Below the pieces are notes generated by a model that saw nothing but the letters and a program-made list of their open reading frames with translations, searched no databases and was not told where the DNA came from. Source: Brevibacillus reuszeri (GTDB lineage: Bacteria > Bacillota > Bacilli > Brevibacillales > Brevibacillaceae). Taken from it: 64,000 bases of DNA. Numbering within the stretch: the first letter of the stretch is position 1; each line of letters starts with the position of its first letter. Where the stretch lies: assembly GCF_001187725.1 (NCBI RefSeq), contig NZ_LGIQ01000009.1, forward strand, positions 1,797,493 to 1,861,492. The letters run 5' to 3'. Both the position numbers and the translations under genes were made by a program. Below, piece by piece: positions 17,276 to 26,076 of the stretch.

Positions 17276-18337
17276 ATGGCATTGCTCACGCTGGATAACG
17301 TATCGGTTGCCTATGACAATCAGTACATTTTGAAAAACTTCCATTTAAATATCGAAAAAGGCCAGCTTATTTCCCTGCTCGGACCAAGTGGTTGCGGGAA
17401 AACGACGACACTGCGCCTGATCGCAGGCTTTCTGGAAGCAAAGGACGGACGCTTCCTGTTTGACGGCAAGGATTACACGCGCGTACCCGTCAACAAACGA
17501 AACTTCGGATTCGTATTCCAAAGCTATGCTTTGTTCCCGCATCTTTCTGTGTTTGACAACGTAGCGTTTGGTCTGCGTCTGCGCAAGGTAGACGAGACAG
17601 AGGTAAAGAAGCGCGTGCAACAAATTTTGGATGTTGTGAGCCTGGGCGGCTTTGAAAAAAGATTTCCAAAAGAGCTTTCCGGTGGGCAAAGACAGCGCGT
17701 GGCAATTGCTCGTGCTTTGGTCATTCAGCCTGACCTCTTGCTGTTCGACGAGCCGCTAAGTAATCTGGATGCCAACCTGCGGATCAACATGCGCGTAGAA
17801 ATTCGCCGTATTCAGCAGGAGCTCGGCATTACGACAGTTTACGTTTCCCACGATCAGGAGGAGTGCTTCTCTATTTCCGATCAAGTAGCCATCATGAACA
17901 AAGGAATCATTGAACAGCTCGATGATCCTGCAACGATCTTTAAATATCCAAAAACAGAATTCATCGCACGCTTTATCGGCTTCACGAATTTCATCGAATT
18001 CGCTGAGCGTACAGAGCAAAACGGTGAGATTGGACTATGTGTCGGCGATCATCACTTTGTTGCGGCCAAAAATCCGGGAACAGCGAATCCGTCAGGGAAA
18101 AAATGCGCAATGCGTCCAGACGATTTGCTGGTAACGACAGAAGAGGTTGTCGATCAAAACATGAACCAGCTCAAGGGCAGCGTAAAGGTCAGCACGTTCC
18201 TCGGACGCAGCTATCAATACGTAGTGGAAACTGCGCTTGGCGATTTCACCGTTAATCAGGAAATGGAGACCCCCTACAAGAGCGGCCAAAAGGTCAATCT
18301 GCTATTTCCAAAAGACAAAGTGGTGCTGGTGGACTAA
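17276..18337 (+). CDS. PotA-type ABC importer ATPase
   Basis: A 353-residue ATPase. Walker A GPSGCGKTT, Q-loop FQSYALFPH, signature LSGGQRQR, Walker B LLLFDEPLSNLD and H-loop YVSHDQEE are intact. Residues about 240-350 form the TOBE/OB-type regulatory domain seen in PotA, MalK and similar proteins. It energises the two permeases upstream and lies 17 bp before the adenine deaminase gene. Confidence 0.9.
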   Translation: MALLTLDNVSVAYDNQYILKNFHLNIEKGQLISLLGPSGCGKTTTLRLIAGFLEAKDGRFLFDGKDYTRVPVNKRNFGFVFQSYALFPHLSVFDNVAFGLRLRKVDETEVKKRVQQILDVVSLGGFEKRFPKELSGGQRQRVAIARALVIQPDLLLFDEPLSNLDANLRINMRVEIRRIQQELGITTVYVSHDQEECFSISDQVAIMNKGIIEQLDDPATIFKYPKTEFIARFIGFTNFIEFAERTEQNGEIGLCVGDHHFVAAKNPGTANPSGKKCAMRPDDLLVTTEEVVDQNMNQLKGSVKVSTFLGRSYQYVVETALGDFTVNQEMETPYKSGQKVNLLFPKDKVVLVD

Positions 18338-18354
18338 AGACAGGAGGGTTTTTC

Positions 18355-20064
18355 GTGAAAGTCGATTTGCTGATTCAAGACGTTCAGGTATACAACAGCT
18401 TTTTTAAAAAGTTCATCAAGGGAAATGTAGCTGTGCTGGACGGAAGATTTCTATATATTGGAGAGCGCGATACGGAGAGCTTTGAGGCAAATGAGGTTCT
18501 CGCGGGTCGCGGTCGCTACATGATTCCAGGTCTGGTAGATATCCATCTGCACATCGAGAGCACGATGGTGACGCCAGAGACCTTTTCCTATGGCTTGATT
18601 CAAAATGGAGTGACGACCATTGTACCAGAGCCGCACGAGATGGCAAATGTATTTGGCATCGAAGGGATCAAAGAGATGATTCATGCGAGCCGGGATTGTG
18701 TCGTGGATATGAAGTACGCGATTCCTAGCTCTGTGCCGGCGACGTCAATGGAAACAACCGGGGGTTCTGTGGAGATTGCTGATATGGACGAGCTTTTGCG
18801 TTCGGAAGAGATCATCTGTCTAGGCGAGATCATGAACTATGTCGATATCATCAAGGACCCTGCCTGTAAAACAAATCAAATCCTGGAGCATATTCGCAAA
18901 GAGTATCCGAAGCTCGTCATTGAAGGGCACGTTCCGAAGCTGCTCGACCTTGATTTGCACCGTGTGATTTATGCCGGTGTCGATTCTGACCATACCCATC
19001 AAACGCTGGAAGGGATGGAAGCGAGAATCGCTGCAGGCATGTTCCTGGAGATACAGGAAAAGTCGATGACTGAGGAAGTCATGAACTATTTGATCAACGA
19101 GGATGTTTCTGAGCATTTTTGCTTTATAACGGATGACGTCATGACGGATTCTCTCTATAATCGAGGGCATCTCAACCATATCGTGAAAAAGGCGATCCAA
19201 ATGGGCATGACGCCGGAGCGTGCGATCTATGCCGGAACATTTACACCTGCAAGACGGATGCAAATGACAGACCGCGGAGCGATCGCCCCTGGGAAAATCG
19301 CCGATTTCATGCTGGTTTCCGATCTGCATGAGTTGACGATTGAGCAGGTGTACAAAAACGGGAAGAAAGCTTTTGACGCCAGCGAAGACTACAGCCAAAC
19401 GGTGAAGCCTAAGCAGTTCCCAGCGCATTTTTATCAAAGCATTCAGCTGTCACCACTCACCGAAGCCGATTTCCAGGTAGCTGCTGATGCTCCTGACAAT
19501 CGTTATCCTTGCCGGGTGATGCTGGTACAGAACGGCTCGACTTTCACCGAGGATCACCGTGGCATTGTCGAGGTGCGGGACGGACAGCTGTGCTGGGAGG
19601 AAAGCCCGTATGGACTCATCGCGGTCATCGAGCGCTATGGCAAAAATGGCAACCGCGGCTATGGACTGATCAGTGGAGATACGATCAAGCGTGGTGCAGT
19701 GGCAACCAGCTATTCGCATGACAACCACAATCTGCTCGTTGTCGGTCACAATCCACACGACATGATGATCGCAGCCAACGAGGTTATCCGCAACCAGGGC
19801 GGCTTCTACGTTGTCTGCGACGGAAAAGTAATCGCCAGCCTGCACTTGCCAGTAGGTGGTATCCTGACGGAGGAGCCGCTTGAAAAAACGGCAAAAGAAG
19901 TAGAACAACTGCGCAGAGCCATGGAATCCCTTGGCTATAATCACTACAACCCGATCATGTCGATCAGCACACATTCGTTGCCGGTCAGCCCGGCATTGAA
20001 GCTGACGGATTTGGGTCTGATTGATGTGAATGCAGGGAAAGTCGTGCCGCTGCTGTTGATGTAG
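18355..20064 (+). CDS. ade: Adenine deaminase
   Basis: A 569-residue amidohydrolase that converts adenine to hypoxanthine and ammonia. The metal site begins with GLVDIHLHIES (about residues 60-70). EPHEMANVFGIEG follows, then the characteristic His in EGHVPKL and the Asp in CFITDDVMTDSL. The second half (GAVATSYSHDNHNLLVVGHN) is the conserved adenine deaminase C-terminal domain. It starts at GTG (18355) behind GGAGGG. As last gene of the operon it links the importer and nucleoside hydrolase to purine salvage. Confidence 0.93.
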   Translation: MKVDLLIQDVQVYNSFFKKFIKGNVAVLDGRFLYIGERDTESFEANEVLAGRGRYMIPGLVDIHLHIESTMVTPETFSYGLIQNGVTTIVPEPHEMANVFGIEGIKEMIHASRDCVVDMKYAIPSSVPATSMETTGGSVEIADMDELLRSEEIICLGEIMNYVDIIKDPACKTNQILEHIRKEYPKLVIEGHVPKLLDLDLHRVIYAGVDSDHTHQTLEGMEARIAAGMFLEIQEKSMTEEVMNYLINEDVSEHFCFITDDVMTDSLYNRGHLNHIVKKAIQMGMTPERAIYAGTFTPARRMQMTDRGAIAPGKIADFMLVSDLHELTIEQVYKNGKKAFDASEDYSQTVKPKQFPAHFYQSIQLSPLTEADFQVAADAPDNRYPCRVMLVQNGSTFTEDHRGIVEVRDGQLCWEESPYGLIAVIERYGKNGNRGYGLISGDTIKRGAVATSYSHDNHNLLVVGHNPHDMMIAANEVIRNQGGFYVVCDGKVIASLHLPVGGILTEEPLEKTAKEVEQLRRAMESLGYNHYNPIMSISTHSLPVSPALKLTDLGLIDVNAGKVVPLLLM

Positions 20065-20084
20065 AAGCATAATGATGATAGAGC

Positions 20085-20122
20085 AAAACCCGGGAGCACA
20101 TTTCGCTGTTCCCGGGTTTTTT
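20085..20122. terminator. Bidirectional terminator after ade
   Basis: Stem AAAACCCGGGA / TCCCGGGTTTT with a 14-base loop and T-run, lying between the convergent ade and MmgE/PrpD genes. Confidence 0.82.
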
Positions 20123-20134
20123 GCATGAATCCAT

Positions 20135-21520
20135 TTATGCCAATAACGACAGGAGTCGTGTCAAATCTGCCTCTGTTGTGAGGGAAGCGGTCGTATCCAC
20201 AAGCTGCTCGGCAAGCGCCGGAGCGTCTGTCAGCACATCGGTGAGCTTTTGCTGCACGTCTGCTGTCGAGAGGGTATTTCCTGGTGCGCCACGTGGACGA
20301 TCTACCCGTTCCTGATACACCTGTCCGTCTTTTGTAATAATTTCGACGATCGTAAATCGGCCTTTTGGAACTGCTTCCGGGGTAGGCTCAATTTGGCTGT
20401 CGTAGGTGCGCCGGGCACGCGGCAAAAAGGAGAGAATGTCTTCCTGTATCGGCGCTGCTGTGAAGCTGTCCAAAGATAGTGATCGTCTGTGCAGGGCGAG
20501 GCTGACCACATACTCGACACTGAAGCGGCCCTGTTCGCCTGTGCGCGGTTGCCTTTCGATGAGCGCAGCATCGCCGCCCGGAGGAAACACGATACGGACA
20601 GATGCCACCTCTGTGGGAGCAAAGGAATGGCGTTCAGCCAAGCGGACTGCGGCATCTGCTGCGTGATGGGCGGCAGAGCAAAACGGATAGATTTTGAACC
20701 ATAGCCCAGGAGCAGTGATTCTCCAGGAAGCGCTCCAATCTTTGAGCAAAACAGCTGTCGCCAACGATAAGTCTCCGTAGACCGCAAAAAAGCCGTTTTC
20801 GCCATCCAATGCTTGCAAGCTGCCTCCGAAGTCTGCTTCCGCGAGCTTGACTGCCAGCAAAGCGGACTGGGCAGCGAGTCCGGCGTGCAGGGGCTTAGCT
20901 TCTGTGCCGAATTGCGTGCGAAGGCCACTAGCCTGGGTGGCGGCAAAGCCGATCGCTTTTTGCAGTTTTTCTGCGGAAAATCCTTTTGCATAGCCTGCCG
21001 CGACCGCTGCGGCGATAACCCCCAGTGTAGAGGTATTGTGCCAGCCCTTGATGTAATGAGCGTCCCCGACTGCACGTCCCAACCGCGCCATGACCTCAAC
21101 GCCAATGATATAGGCGGAGAGAAATCGCTGGCCGCTCAACGGGTAGGTGGCGGCAACAGAAATCAGCGCGGGCAAAAGCACCGTACTGGGATGACCGCGT
21201 ACATCGGAATGGACGTCGTCAAAATCAAGGGCGTGCCCGATGTAGCCGTTCAGCAAGGCCGCCTGAAGAAAGCTGGTCTTGCGCCGCTGTCCGATTACAG
21301 GTACTTCGGCAAGGCCGCCTTCTGCATCGACGATTTTCCACAGCTTTCGCGTTCCTAAATCCTCTCGGGCAGCAAAACTGGCAGCAAGGTAGTCTATGAT
21401 TCCCAAACGGGCAGCTGCCATGGCCGCATCGTCATTTTCTGGATGAGAAGAAACGACAAGATCAGCCAGCTCCTCTGTTAGCCGTCTGTCTCGTCCTGCG
21501 TGCGTATTTGTATTGGTCAC
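20135..21520 (-). CDS. MmgE/PrpD family protein, YxeQ-like
   Basis: A 461-residue protein of the MmgE/PrpD (2-methylcitrate dehydratase-like) fold. Family hallmarks are visible: HALDFDDVHSDVRGHPSTVLLPAL at about residues 95-118 and GLRTQFGTEAKPLHAGLAAQSALLA in the middle. It is the last gene of a six-gene minus-strand operon that matches B. subtilis yxeKLMNO-Q in order and protein lengths, with yxeP absent. The exact reaction of YxeQ is not established to my knowledge. A role in handling a succinyl- or methylcitrate-like intermediate is conjecture. Confidence 0.85.
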   Translation of the reverse strand: MTNTNTHAGRDRRLTEELADLVVSSHPENDDAAMAAARLGIIDYLAASFAAREDLGTRKLWKIVDAEGGLAEVPVIGQRRKTSFLQAALLNGYIGHALDFDDVHSDVRGHPSTVLLPALISVAATYPLSGQRFLSAYIIGVEVMARLGRAVGDAHYIKGWHNTSTLGVIAAAVAAGYAKGFSAEKLQKAIGFAATQASGLRTQFGTEAKPLHAGLAAQSALLAVKLAEADFGGSLQALDGENGFFAVYGDLSLATAVLLKDWSASWRITAPGLWFKIYPFCSAAHHAADAAVRLAERHSFAPTEVASVRIVFPPGGDAALIERQPRTGEQGRFSVEYVVSLALHRRSLSLDSFTAAPIQEDILSFLPRARRTYDSQIEPTPEAVPKGRFTIVEIITKDGQVYQERVDRPRGAPGNTLSTADVQQKLTDVLTDAPALAEQLVDTTASLTTEADLTRLLSLLA

Positions 21521-21545
21521 GGTAGGTGATCTCCCCTTCCCTAGC

Positions 21546-22298
21546 CTACGAGATAAAGGCAGCTGGAGCGGTTATTTGCTGCAAGAAGCGCTGCGTACGC
21601 TGGTTTTGCGGACGGTCAAAGATTTCCTCAGGCGTTCCTTGTTCGACGATTTTCCCATCGGCCATGAAAATGATGCGGTCAGCTACCTGGCGTGCGAAAG
21701 CCATTTCATGCGTGACGATCAGCATGGTTGTGCGCTTTTCGACAATGGCCTTGATGACCTGCAGCACCTCTGCAACAAGCTCGGGATCGAGAGCGGAGGT
21801 TGGTTCATCGAGCAAAATCGCGTGCGGGTCAACAGCGAGTGCACGAGCGATGGCAACCCGCTGCTGTTGACCCCCAGACAAGGTGATAGGGTAACTGTCT
21901 GCCTTGTGAGCAAGACCGACCTGCTCCAGAAGTGCAAGACCGATTTTGTCTGCCTCGCTTTGCTTCATTTTTTTCGTGATGATCAACGATTCCGTGACGT
22001 TTTGCAGCGCCGTCCTATTTTTGAACAGGTTGTAGTTTTGAAAAACCATTGCGGTCTGCTGGCGAAGATGGTGTGCTTCCTTGCGTGAGTATTTTTGCGC
22101 GTCCAGTGCTGCTTGCCCGATTTCAATCCGTCCTGTGTCAGGGCTCTCTAGCAGATTGAGGCAGCGCAGCAGCGTTGATTTTCCTGAGCCGGACGGGCCG
22201 ATGATGGCCACGACCTCACCTTGCTTTACATCGATATCAATCCCGTCAAGTACGACCAGATCCTTAAACTGCTTTCGCAGATTCGTTACGTGTATCAT
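21546..22298 (-). CDS. Amino acid ABC importer ATPase, YxeO-like
   Basis: A 250-residue polar amino acid importer ATPase (GlnQ/TcyC type). Walker A GPSGSGKST, signature LSGGQQQR, Walker B AILLDEPTSALDPE and H-loop VTHEMAFA are intact. It lies 12 bp after the permease gene and 25 bp before the MmgE/PrpD gene. With the permease and binding protein it probably imports a sulfur-containing amino acid derivative, by analogy with the yxe and tcy systems. Confidence 0.88.
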   Translation of the reverse strand: MIHVTNLRKQFKDLVVLDGIDIDVKQGEVVAIIGPSGSGKSTLLRCLNLLESPDTGRIEIGQAALDAQKYSRKEAHHLRQQTAMVFQNYNLFKNRTALQNVTESLIITKKMKQSEADKIGLALLEQVGLAHKADSYPITLSGGQQQRVAIARALAVDPHAILLDEPTSALDPELVAEVLQVIKAIVEKRTTMLIVTHEMAFARQVADRIIFMADGKIVEQGTPEEIFDRPQNQRTQRFLQQITAPAAFIS

Positions 22299-22310
22299 GG
22301 CGATCCCTCG

Positions 22311-22982
22311 TTAGTTTTTATATGGCTTGCTCAGTCGTTTTTCCAGCCATTCCTGCAACAGGCTGTAGACGATGGTCAATGCCCAGTACACAATTGCGAC
22401 AGCAAGGTAAATTTCAAAAAACTTCAATGACGCAGAGGCCATCATTTTCCCTTGGGCGAACAGCTCGGCGACCCCGAGCGTAAAGGCCAGTGAGGTTTCC
22501 TTCACAAGCCCGATAAACGTATTACCCGAAGCAGGAATCGCGTTGCGTGTCGCCTGCGGGAGAATGATGCGGCGGTACGCCTGGGCTTTGGTCATGCCGA
22601 CAGCCAGACACGCCTCTAGCTGTCCGTTGTCGACAGAGCCCAGTGCAGCGCGGAAAATCTCTGCCAGATAGGCCGAGTTTTTGATGCTCAGGCCGATAAT
22701 GGCTGCCGTCAGGGCATTCAATGCGCTGAACGACGGGAACAACTGCGGCAAGCCGTAATAGATCAGAAACAGCTGCACGAGCGTAGGTGTTGCGCGAAAA
22801 AAGGAAATGTACACATTGGCGAGCTGATGCAGCACAGGAACCCGGTTCTTTGTGATGAGGGCGAGCACCAGCCCAATGGCGATGGCAAATATCATCGCGA
22901 CGACTGCCATCACCAAAGTGAGCGGCAAGTATTTGAGCAAGGTAGGGAAGACTTCTAGCATGTATTGCCCATCAAAATTCAT
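22311..22982 (-). CDS. Amino acid ABC importer permease, YxeN-like
   Basis: A 223-residue permease of the His/Glu/Gln/Arg family, with four to five helices and the EAA-type loop EACLAVGMTKAQAYRRIILPQA. The N-terminal FPTLLKYLPLTL is typical of TcyL/TcyM/YxeN. It lies 14 bp after the binding-protein gene and probably acts as a homodimer since it is the only permease in the operon. Confidence 0.88.
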   Translation of the reverse strand: MNFDGQYMLEVFPTLLKYLPLTLVMAVVAMIFAIAIGLVLALITKNRVPVLHQLANVYISFFRATPTLVQLFLIYYGLPQLFPSFSALNALTAAIIGLSIKNSAYLAEIFRAALGSVDNGQLEACLAVGMTKAQAYRRIILPQATRNAIPASGNTFIGLVKETSLAFTLGVAELFAQGKMMASASLKFFEIYLAVAIVYWALTIVYSLLQEWLEKRLSKPYKN

Positions 22983-22996
22983 CGCGTACGCACCGC

Positions 22997-23800
22997 CTAT
23001 TTCTGAATTGGCGCCGTAACATCAGCCTTGAAATATTTTTCCGAAAGCTGTTTCAAGGTGCCATTGTCGCGCAGCTCTGTCAGCACTTTGTCAAACTCCG
23101 CGCGCAGCTGATCGTGCTTCTCGTCTTTTTGGAAGGGGAAGGCTACTTCCTCATAAGTGATCGGGTCTCCGGCCAGCTTCAGCGGCAGTCCTGTTTTTTC
23201 GATCTGGGCCAGCAGGACACTGCGTCCGTTGATGTAAGCATCAATGCGTCCGTAGGCGACATCGTTGAGGGTCCCTTCCTGTGTTTCGTAGGTGCGGATG
23301 TTGATTTCATTGTTCGGGTCCTGCTTCTGCAGATTTTTCGTATGATTCGAACCGAGTACCGCTCCGACTGTTTTTCCTTTCAAATCCGTAACGGAATGAA
23401 TATCGTTGTTGTCGTTTTTTACGATGATTTGCGTTCCTGCGTATGCGTAGGTTTGAGAAAAGTCGAATTTCTCCTTACGCTCGTTGGTCATAGCCACCTG
23501 ATTGGCAACAGTATCGATCCGACCGGTTTCCAGTTGACCCATCACACCGCTGAATTCGGCCAGATGCCATTCGATTTTATAGCCGAGCTTCGCGGCGATT
23601 GCTTCAGCTACATCGACGTCAAAGCCCTGCAATTTTTCCCCTTCTTTATAGGCGAATGGGTAGCTCTGTCCGGTTGCGCCTACGCGTAAAACCTTTTCTT
23701 CTGAAGCTCCCGAAGCAGCCTGATCGCCGCCATTGCCGCATGCAGCGAGGAGGAGTGAGAGGCCAAGTGTAAAAGCGAGAATTCCTTTATGTTTTTTCAT
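22997..23800 (-). CDS. Amino acid-binding lipoprotein, YxeM-like
   Basis: A 267-residue extracellular solute-binding protein of family 3. The lipobox is LLAAC (Cys about 20), followed by GNGGDQAASGASEEK and the binding fold (LRVGATGQSYPFAYKEGEKLQGFDVDVAEAIAAKLG; LETGRIDTVANQVAMTNERK). I chose the ATG at 23800 because AAGGAGACAATCAG precedes it; the longer frame lacks a ribosome site and would bury the signal. It resembles cystine/TcyA-type receptors. Ligand by context: S-(2-succino)cysteine or a related thioether. Confidence 0.88.
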   Translation of the reverse strand: MKKHKGILAFTLGLSLLLAACGNGGDQAASGASEEKVLRVGATGQSYPFAYKEGEKLQGFDVDVAEAIAAKLGYKIEWHLAEFSGVMGQLETGRIDTVANQVAMTNERKEKFDFSQTYAYAGTQIIVKNDNNDIHSVTDLKGKTVGAVLGSNHTKNLQKQDPNNEINIRTYETQEGTLNDVAYGRIDAYINGRSVLLAQIEKTGLPLKLAGDPITYEEVAFPFQKDEKHDQLRAEFDKVLTELRDNGTLKQLSEKYFKADVTAPIQK

Positions 23801-23852
23801 CTGATTGTCTCCTTGTGTACTCGTTTGTTTTTTCATTGATGTGCCATACGAG

Positions 23853-24353
23853 CTACGACAGTGGTGCTTGCAGCTCTTTGCGGAAATAGATCGTCGTGTG
23901 ACCGCGACCCAGATTGGCTTCACCGGCACGCACATAGCCTCTGCGTTCGTACATGGCTGACAGCCACGGATGCTCGTCGGCAGTCCCGAGCGAAACGGCA
24001 GGAGCTTTCAACGTATCCCGGACGATGACCTCCTCTACCCACGTCAACAGAACGGAGCCAACGCCTTTTTTTCCAATGACAGGATCGACGGCAAACCACC
24101 AGATGTGGGGAAGGCCGAATGGTCCAGGCTGAGGCCCCCAGGGCATGCGTAGCGAGACCGTTGCCTGAATCTGGCCATCTTCCTCCAGGACGTAACAGGC
24201 GTGGTTGTGAATGTTTTTCTGGACGAGTGCCAGATCGGCTGTGGCTGCAGCAAAATGGATGCCCAGCTCGCGTATGGGAGCATAGGCCCGCAGCGTCAGC
24301 GCAAGCAGCTCCTCGGCATCGTCTGCAGTAGCCAGACGGAACGTTCTTGTCAT
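23853..24353 (-). CDS. GNAT acetyltransferase, YxeL-like
   Basis: A 166-residue GNAT N-acetyltransferase. The acetyl-CoA binding region is visible as WWFAVDPVIGKKGVGSVLLTWVEE (a G-K-K-G-V-G variant of the R/Q-x-x-G-x-G/A loop). The ATG follows GAGGGAGACAAC. By comparison with the B. subtilis yxe operon it would N-acetylate the imported amino acid before oxidative cleavage. It lies between the binding protein and the monooxygenase genes. Confidence 0.82.
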   Translation of the reverse strand: MTRTFRLATADDAEELLALTLRAYAPIRELGIHFAAATADLALVQKNIHNHACYVLEEDGQIQATVSLRMPWGPQPGPFGLPHIWWFAVDPVIGKKGVGSVLLTWVEEVIVRDTLKAPAVSLGTADEHPWLSAMYERRGYVRAGEANLGRGHTTIYFRKELQAPLS

Positions 24354-24430
24354 GTTGTCTCCCTCGCACTTCTTACTGCAACCGGTTTAGGCGATGCGCA
24401 TGTTGGCATCCAATCGCTGATTGCAGGATT

Positions 24431-25774
24431 TTAGATGGATACGTTTTGCTGACTCATATAACGATTGGCGGGGCGTTGTAATCCCAGATGCTCTCGCAAG
24501 GTATTGCCCTCGTATTCGGTGCGGAATAGCCCGTGCTGCTGGAGGAGTGGTACGACCTGATCAACAAACACGTCCAAGCCTTCGGGCAAAAGCGGAGGCA
24601 TCAGATTGAAGCCGTCACAACCACCCTGTAAAACCCATTCCTCCATCTTGCTTGCAAGCTGCGCTGGTGTACCGACAAAGATGTGATGACCGCGTGAACC
24701 TGCGATGTACTGATAAAGCTGGCGGATGGTCAGCTTTTCTCGCCGTGCCAGATTCAGAACGAGCTCAAAGCGGCTTTTCACGGCGTTGGTCTCAGGTATG
24801 TCGATGTCTGGCAGCGGACCATCGAGCGGATACGGCGTCAGATCGAAGCCTCCCAAATAGCTGGAGAGAATTTTCAATCCGACAGAAGGCAAGATCAGCT
24901 CCTGCAGCTCCTGGAATTTGGCCTCCGCAGCTTCCTCGGTGTCACCTAGGATAGGAAAAATTCCTGGCATGATGCTCACTTCATCTGGAGAGCGGCCATA
25001 GGAGACGACCTTTGTCTTCACGCTTTGGTAAAAGGCTTGTGCATCAGGAAGGTTGTTTTGCGCTGTGAAAATGACCTCAGCCGTTCGGGCTGCCAGATGC
25101 TGGCCGGGCTCGGAGGAACCAGCCTGAATGATCACAGGATGTCCCTGAGGTGGTCTCGCTACGTTTAACGGTCCGCGAACGGAGAAAAACTCGCCGTGAT
25201 GCTGCAATTCATGCAGCTTTGCCGGATCGAAAAAAACGCCTGATTCCTGATGGCGTATGAGAGCATCATCCTCCCACGAATCCCAGAGTCCTTTCACGAC
25301 CTCGACAAATTCCTCAGCGCGCTGATAGCGAAGGCTATGCTCAGGATGCTTTTCCCCGCTGAAGTTCAAGGCTGTGGATTCGATGGAGGAAGTGACCACA
25401 TTCCACGCTGCTCGGCCATTGCTGAGGTGATCGAGCGAAGCGAACTGGCGTGCGATATGAAAAGGCTCGCTATAAGTTGTGGAAGCGGTGGCAGCCAGGC
25501 CGATTTTCGATGTGACGGCAGCCAGTGCAGTCAAAAGGGTAAATGGCTCAAAGCGTGCCAACACGTTTGGATGGGAATCGGGACTGATGGACAGGCTGTC
25601 CGCGAGAAACAGCATATCCAGCTTTCCGCGTTCCGCTGTTTTGGCTAATTGCTGGAAATAGGCGAGATTCATGCTGCCATTTGTTTGCGCATGAGGGTGA
25701 CGCCAGGATGCGACATGATGACCGGTTCCGGCGAGGAATACGCCGATTTTCAAATGCTTGGGGGCCTGTGCCAT
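24431..25774 (-). CDS. LLM-class FMN-dependent monooxygenase, YxeK-like
   Basis: A 447-residue flavin monooxygenase of the NtaA/SnaA/DszA group in the luciferase-like superfamily. Hallmarks are SWRHPHAQTNGSMNLAYFQQLAKTAERGKLDMLFLAD, then LDHLSNGRAAWNVVTS (about residues 125-140) and PVIIQAGSSEPGQ (about 215-227). It needs reduced FMN from a separate reductase. The first gene of the six-gene operon, it corresponds to YxeK, linked in B. subtilis to C-S bond cleavage of N-acetylated S-(2-succino)cysteine. Substrate identity here is inferred from operon layout. A palindromic operator lies 29 bp upstream of the start codon. Confidence 0.85.
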   Translation of the reverse strand: MAQAPKHLKIGVFLAGTGHHVASWRHPHAQTNGSMNLAYFQQLAKTAERGKLDMLFLADSLSISPDSHPNVLARFEPFTLLTALAAVTSKIGLAATASTTYSEPFHIARQFASLDHLSNGRAAWNVVTSSIESTALNFSGEKHPEHSLRYQRAEEFVEVVKGLWDSWEDDALIRHQESGVFFDPAKLHELQHHGEFFSVRGPLNVARPPQGHPVIIQAGSSEPGQHLAARTAEVIFTAQNNLPDAQAFYQSVKTKVVSYGRSPDEVSIMPGIFPILGDTEEAAEAKFQELQELILPSVGLKILSSYLGGFDLTPYPLDGPLPDIDIPETNAVKSRFELVLNLARREKLTIRQLYQYIAGSRGHHIFVGTPAQLASKMEEWVLQGGCDGFNLMPPLLPEGLDVFVDQVVPLLQQHGLFRTEYEGNTLREHLGLQRPANRYMSQQNVSI

Positions 25775-25802
25775 GACCTTCTACGCTCCTTTAGTGGTTG
25801 AG

Positions 25803-25827
25803 TTGGAATTAAAGCTTATAATTCCAA
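25803..25827 (-). promoter_or_regulatory. Palindromic operator upstream of the yxe-type operon, CymR-like
   Basis: Perfect 9-base inverted repeat TTGGAATTA / TAATTCCAA with a 7-base spacer, 29 bases ahead of the monooxygenase start. The GGAATT core resembles the site bound by CymR, the cysteine-metabolism repressor that controls yxe genes in B. subtilis. I could not fix a single best promoter on this strand in the AT-rich 25828-25880 stretch. The CymR assignment is inference. Confidence 0.55.
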
Positions 25828-25955
25828 TTTAAATAGTCGGTTTTTATAGTTTTAAAATATACGCCTTTTCTTACTTTGTTGTCAATATATATAAAAAATT
25901 TTAACAGGGACTTTGTTCTTCTTGCAGTTGGAAGAAAAAAGCACTTTGCTTGCCT

Positions 25956-25984
25956 TTGTTCACTGATATTCATTTTGCTATACT
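25956..25984 (+). promoter_or_regulatory. Probable promoter of the second MATE gene
   Basis: TTGTTC (25956-25961), 17-base spacer, TATACT (25979-25984), about 90 bases ahead of the start codon. The -10 is good and the -35 weak. This and the operator at 25803 account for the 302-base gap between the two divergent genes. Confidence 0.4.
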
Positions 25985-26076
25985 ATGTTTTTGTGCTACA
26001 GTTCCTAAGAGAGTCATTTGGCAGTTTTTTTCAAATCGTTTCAACGATATTCTTATGTAAATGAGGAAGAGCAATC

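Noticed and set aside
20302..21105. Second minus-strand frame inside the MmgE/PrpD gene (267 codons)
   Set aside because: Shifted frame of a conserved gene; no ribosome site and low-complexity translation.
25775..26076. S-box or T-box leader for the sulfur operon
   Set aside because: The leader is under 100 bases, with no terminator, specifier loop or SAM-aptamer motif; only the palindromic operator is present.
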